64,000 nt of DNA from NCBI RefSeq assembly GCF_009735625.1, contig NZ_CP046244.1, positions 2,170,001 to 2,234,000 of the forward strand, in the 5' to 3' direction. Position 1 is the stretch's first letter. The number at the start of each line of letters is the position of its first letter. Below the pieces are notes generated by a model. It was not told the DNA's origin. It worked only from the letters and a program-made list of their open reading frames with translations, and made no database searches. Shown piece by piece: positions 61,496 through 64,000 of the stretch. The DNA is from Moorella glycerini. Its GTDB lineage: Bacteria; Bacillota; DSM-521; Neomoorellales; Neomoorellaceae. The position numbers were made by a program, and so were the translations under genes.

Positions 61496-61858
61496 GTGCG
61501 TGTCGAAGGGGTCGATCCTTTAATCTTAAACCAGGTCCAGAGCCAGACACAGAAACCGACAGTACAGGATGCTAAAAAGATTAACGTGGACAGCGAGCAA
61601 GAAAAGCGCCGGCAAGAGGGGCAGGCCGGCTATTCCCAGGGTGATTTGGACCAGTCGGTGGCCAGACTCAACGCAGCCACGGAGCTTTTCAATATTAAAC
61701 TGCGCTTTAAGCTTGACCACGAGAAGGGCGAAATATATGTTTTGGTGATTGATGCCAAAGAAGGCAAAATTATCCGCCGCATTCCACCGGAAAACGTCCT
61801 GAAAGTGGCCAGCCAGATGCAGCAGCTGGTGGGATTACTTCTGGATGAGCTGATATAG
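61496..61858 (+). CDS. flaG: FlaG-family flagellar protein (120 aa)
   Basis: Controls filament length in some bacteria. The second half is the conserved domain: VARLNAATELFNIKLRFKLDH, YVLVIDAKEGKIIRRIPPENVLKVASQM and a final hydrophobic helix. The first 50 residues are Gln/Lys-rich and variable. The frame opens at GTG 61481, but GTG 61496 follows GGGGGTGG at a normal distance. fliD begins 14 bases after its stop. Confidence 0.88.
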   Translation: MRVEGVDPLILNQVQSQTQKPTVQDAKKINVDSEQEKRRQEGQAGYSQGDLDQSVARLNAATELFNIKLRFKLDHEKGEIYVLVIDAKEGKIIRRIPPENVLKVASQMQQLVGLLLDELI

Positions 61859-61872
61859 GGGGGTGTTCTAAT

Positions 61873-63306
61873 ATGACGGGAAGCCTTTATATTTCCGGCC
61901 TGGCTTCAGGGCTGGATACGGATACCCTTATTAAGCAGTTAATGGATATTGAACGAATACCTTTAACCAGGTTACAGCAGCGTAAAATCCAGTATAATCT
62001 TGAAAAAAATGCCTGGCATGATGTTTACGTACGCATTTCATCCTTATGGAACACCTTAGGGGATCTCAAACTGGCATCTACTTTTAACAGTTTTAAAGCT
62101 ACTTCTAGCAACGAGGCTGCTTTAACGGCGACGGCCGACAGCAATGCTGTTCCCGCTAGCTATGAAATAGATATTACGCAACTGGCTAAACCTGAAACAG
62201 TAGCGAGTAGTTCTCAAGTCAGTACTGCTGATAATGTTTCTTTAGGCTTACCTGCTGGTAAGCTTTATATTAACTTTGATGATGGCACATCAAAACAAAG
62301 ATATATTGATGTTGACTCAAACAGTACTTTGCAATCAATTGTTGAAGCGATAAATATTGTTCCTCCAACGACAAGCGATCCGGGTGCAGGTGATATAGTA
62401 ACCGCCAGTATAGTAGATCACAAACTGGTCATTACCAGCAAAACGAGTGGTTCGGGTGTATCAATTAGCTTTTCTGATGACGCGAGTGGTGCTATAACAG
62501 ATAAACTATACCTTACTTCTCCAACTGAAATACAAATAGGGCAAGACGCCCAATTTAGTGTAAATGGCTTAGCGGTTACCCGCTCAAAAAATACGGTTGA
62601 TGATGTTATCCAGGGAGTTACTTTAAATCTAAAGGGTGTTACCAATAGTCCTGTAAACTTGCAAATAGCTAGCGATACTCAAAGAGCAATAGATGCCGTC
62701 AATGCTTTTGTAGCCCAATATAACTCCGTGATGGACTTTATTGCCACTAAATTAGGCGATAAAGGTGACCTGCAGAGCGATCCCACCCTGATGGCAATCC
62801 AAGAAAAACTCAGACAACTGGCTAGTGGTATAGTAAGTGGGGTAACAGGACCATATAAGAGCCTGCAGGATATAGGGATCAGCACGGGTGAAGTGGTGGG
62901 TAGCGGCACATTAACTTTTGACCGCAGTGGAAAATTAACAATTAATACCGATAAATTGACGGCAGCGTTGGAAAAGGATGCCGATGCTGTTTACCAGTTA
63001 TTCTATAATAATTCGGGTACGGGCGGCGTGGCAGTCAGTTTTGATAATTATTTAACCTTCTTAATTAAAGGTACAGGAAATTCCACTTATACGAAAGGAA
63101 TTTTGGTTGCCCAGGAAGATGCGGCCCAGAATATTATTGACGATATCGACGACCAGATCGCCCGTATGGAAGATCGGCTGGCCATGAAGGAAGAACAGTT
63201 GCGGCGGCAGTTTACGGCCATGGAGCAGGCCCTGGCGGCTTTGCAGAGTCAGGGGACCTGGCTGGCCGGGCAGATTGCTGGCCTGGGGGCCTACCAGCGG
63301 AAATAG
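61873..63306 (+). CDS. fliD: FliD filament cap protein (477 aa)
   Basis: Caps the filament and helps flagellin insert. The N-terminal FliD_N domain (GLASGLDTDTLIKQLMDIERIPLTRLQQRKIQY) and C-terminal coiled coil (DIDDQIARMEDRLAMKEEQLRRQFTAMEQALAALQSQGTWLAGQI) are canonical; an internal FliD_C segment follows about residue 250. The central 62085-62920 is AT-rich compared with both ends, as in the other filament proteins. ATG 61873 follows GGGGGTG. Confidence 0.93.
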   Translation: MTGSLYISGLASGLDTDTLIKQLMDIERIPLTRLQQRKIQYNLEKNAWHDVYVRISSLWNTLGDLKLASTFNSFKATSSNEAALTATADSNAVPASYEIDITQLAKPETVASSSQVSTADNVSLGLPAGKLYINFDDGTSKQRYIDVDSNSTLQSIVEAINIVPPTTSDPGAGDIVTASIVDHKLVITSKTSGSGVSISFSDDASGAITDKLYLTSPTEIQIGQDAQFSVNGLAVTRSKNTVDDVIQGVTLNLKGVTNSPVNLQIASDTQRAIDAVNAFVAQYNSVMDFIATKLGDKGDLQSDPTLMAIQEKLRQLASGIVSGVTGPYKSLQDIGISTGEVVGSGTLTFDRSGKLTINTDKLTAALEKDADAVYQLFYNNSGTGGVAVSFDNYLTFLIKGTGNSTYTKGILVAQEDAAQNIIDDIDDQIARMEDRLAMKEEQLRRQFTAMEQALAALQSQGTWLAGQIAGLGAYQRK

Positions 63307-63504
63307 ATTAAGACGCCAATATAATTAAATCTTACTTTATGATACTATGTTCATAAATCGGAGTGGAAGCGGCGAGGATGTGGAGAGGGTTGAAGAGCCC
63401 CTTAAGTTAAGTTTAACTTCCTGACGTAGTTTGCCGGCAGGCGTTGTAGGCTTTAAACTAGCGACCCTTTAGGCACAAGGTGAATAAAATCGAGGTGTAA
63501 TAAA

Positions 63505-63921
63505 ATGGCTGTCAACAACCCCTATCAGGCCTACCAGCAAAACCAGGTCCAGACCCTGTCCCAGGAAAAGCTGGTGCTGATGCTTTATGATGGAGCCTTG
63601 CGCTTTTGTCGCCAGGGGCTGGCTGCTATGGAAAAAAAGGATTATGCCGGAGTAAGCAATAACCTGGGCCGGGTCCAGGATATCCTGAGTGAACTGATGG
63701 TGACCTTAAACAGAGATGTGGGAGAAATTGCGGAAAATCTTTATAAGCTATACGACTTCATGTACCGTCATCTGGTCCAGGCCAATGTAAAAAAGAGCGC
63801 AACTATGATTAATGAAGTAATTGACCTGTTACAGCAGCTACGCGACACCTGGGAAGAAGCAACAAGAATTTACCAGACCCACGATTATCGCACCAGAATA
63901 GGGATGAACTGGCAGGGCTAA
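63505..63921 (+). CDS. fliS: FliS flagellin export chaperone (138 aa)
   Basis: Binds the C-terminus of flagellin before export. NNPYQAYQQNQVQTLSQEKLVLMLYDGALRFCRQGL is the family start and EIAENLYKLYDFMYRHLVQANVKKS the second helix pair. ATG 63505 follows GAGGTG. The 198 bases before it hold short inverted repeats (AAGTTAA-GT-TTAACTT near 63405) but no convincing promoter. Confidence 0.93.
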   Translation: MAVNNPYQAYQQNQVQTLSQEKLVLMLYDGALRFCRQGLAAMEKKDYAGVSNNLGRVQDILSELMVTLNRDVGEIAENLYKLYDFMYRHLVQANVKKSATMINEVIDLLQQLRDTWEEATRIYQTHDYRTRIGMNWQG

Positions 63922-63923
63922 AA

Positions 63924-64000
63924 ATGAGCGAAATAGAAACAGTGGCCAGGCAGCTTTTAGAGGCGTATGACCAGGAAGTAGAACTGATGCAGATGTGGCA
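63924..64000 (+). CDS. Start of a small protein gene after fliS (partial)
   Basis: ATG 63924 begins 2 bases after the fliS stop and reads MSEIETVARQLLEAYDQEVELMQ before the window ends. The position and helical start fit a FliT-like chaperone or other small flagellar protein often found behind fliS. Too little is visible to be sure. Confidence 0.5.
   Translation, partial: MSEIETVARQLLEAYDQEVELMQMW

Noticed and set aside
63400-63440. Possible sigma-D site before fliS (TTAA ... GCCGGCAG)
   Set aside because: Spacer is 16 and the -10 match is poor.
1-64000. CRISPR arrays, rRNA and tRNA genes
   Set aside because: No regularly spaced repeats or rRNA-like sequence and no tRNA cloverleaf were seen in reading; a tRNA scan was not possible.

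Overview
The window looks like a chromosome segment of a moderately GC-rich, endospore-forming, flagellated Gram-positive anaerobe, most likely a Moorella-type thermophilic acetogen (Clostridia). This is inferred from gene content and style: strong AGGAGG-type ribosome sites with many GTG/TTG starts, a SleB cortex hydrolase, S-layer homology proteins, the FliW/CsrA pair, sigma-D promoters, and a c-di-GMP-I riboswitch in front of chemotaxis genes. I see no rRNA, tRNA or CRISPR array.

Layout. (1) 1-8.9 kb: a catabolic operon on the + strand: iron alcohol dehydrogenase, acetoin/2-oxoacid dehydrogenase E1alpha, E1beta and E2 (no E3), a uroporphyrinogen-decarboxylase-family protein, two short-chain dehydrogenases and a LarA-type racemase. 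(2) 9-18 kb: an accessory stretch with three toxin-antitoxin (TA) modules, a complete IS1634-like element (terminal repeats plus 5-bp target duplication), CapA, a metallo-beta-lactamase-fold protein, YigZ, SleB and CinA. (3) 18-24.4 kb: envelope genes: HtrA, an APC permease, an M1-like metallopeptidase and a polysaccharide deacetylase. (4) 24.4-30.5 kb: a c-di-GMP-I riboswitch and terminator ahead of an MCP, then cheW-cheA-cheB. (5) 30.6-45.2 kb: a sigma-D promoter followed by flgM-flgN-flgK-flgL, a 2007-residue protein with 18 IPT/TIG repeats, two S-layer homology proteins, fliW and csrA. (6) 46-57 kb: a seven-gene legionaminic-acid pathway (legB, C, H, G, I, ptmE, legF), then flagellin, an unknown gene and a Maf-type flagellin glycosyltransferase. 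(7) 57.3-61.3 kb: a vapBC-like TA module whose PIN toxin is split by an IS4 element that is itself split by an IS1380 element. (8) 61.4-64 kb: flaG-fliD-fliS and the start of another gene.

The second half reads as one late-flagellar island. c-di-GMP probably sets chemoreceptor expression. FlgM/sigma-D sets late gene expression. FliW-CsrA probably controls flagellin translation through a visible GGGA hairpin and the Shine-Dalgarno site. The sugar pathway plus Maf would decorate the filament. The surface-exposed middle parts of FlgK, FlgL, flagellin and FliD are clearly more AT-rich than their conserved ends, which suggests exchange or fast evolution of exposed domains. Five TA modules (one destroyed) and three insertion sequences mark this as a genomically active region.
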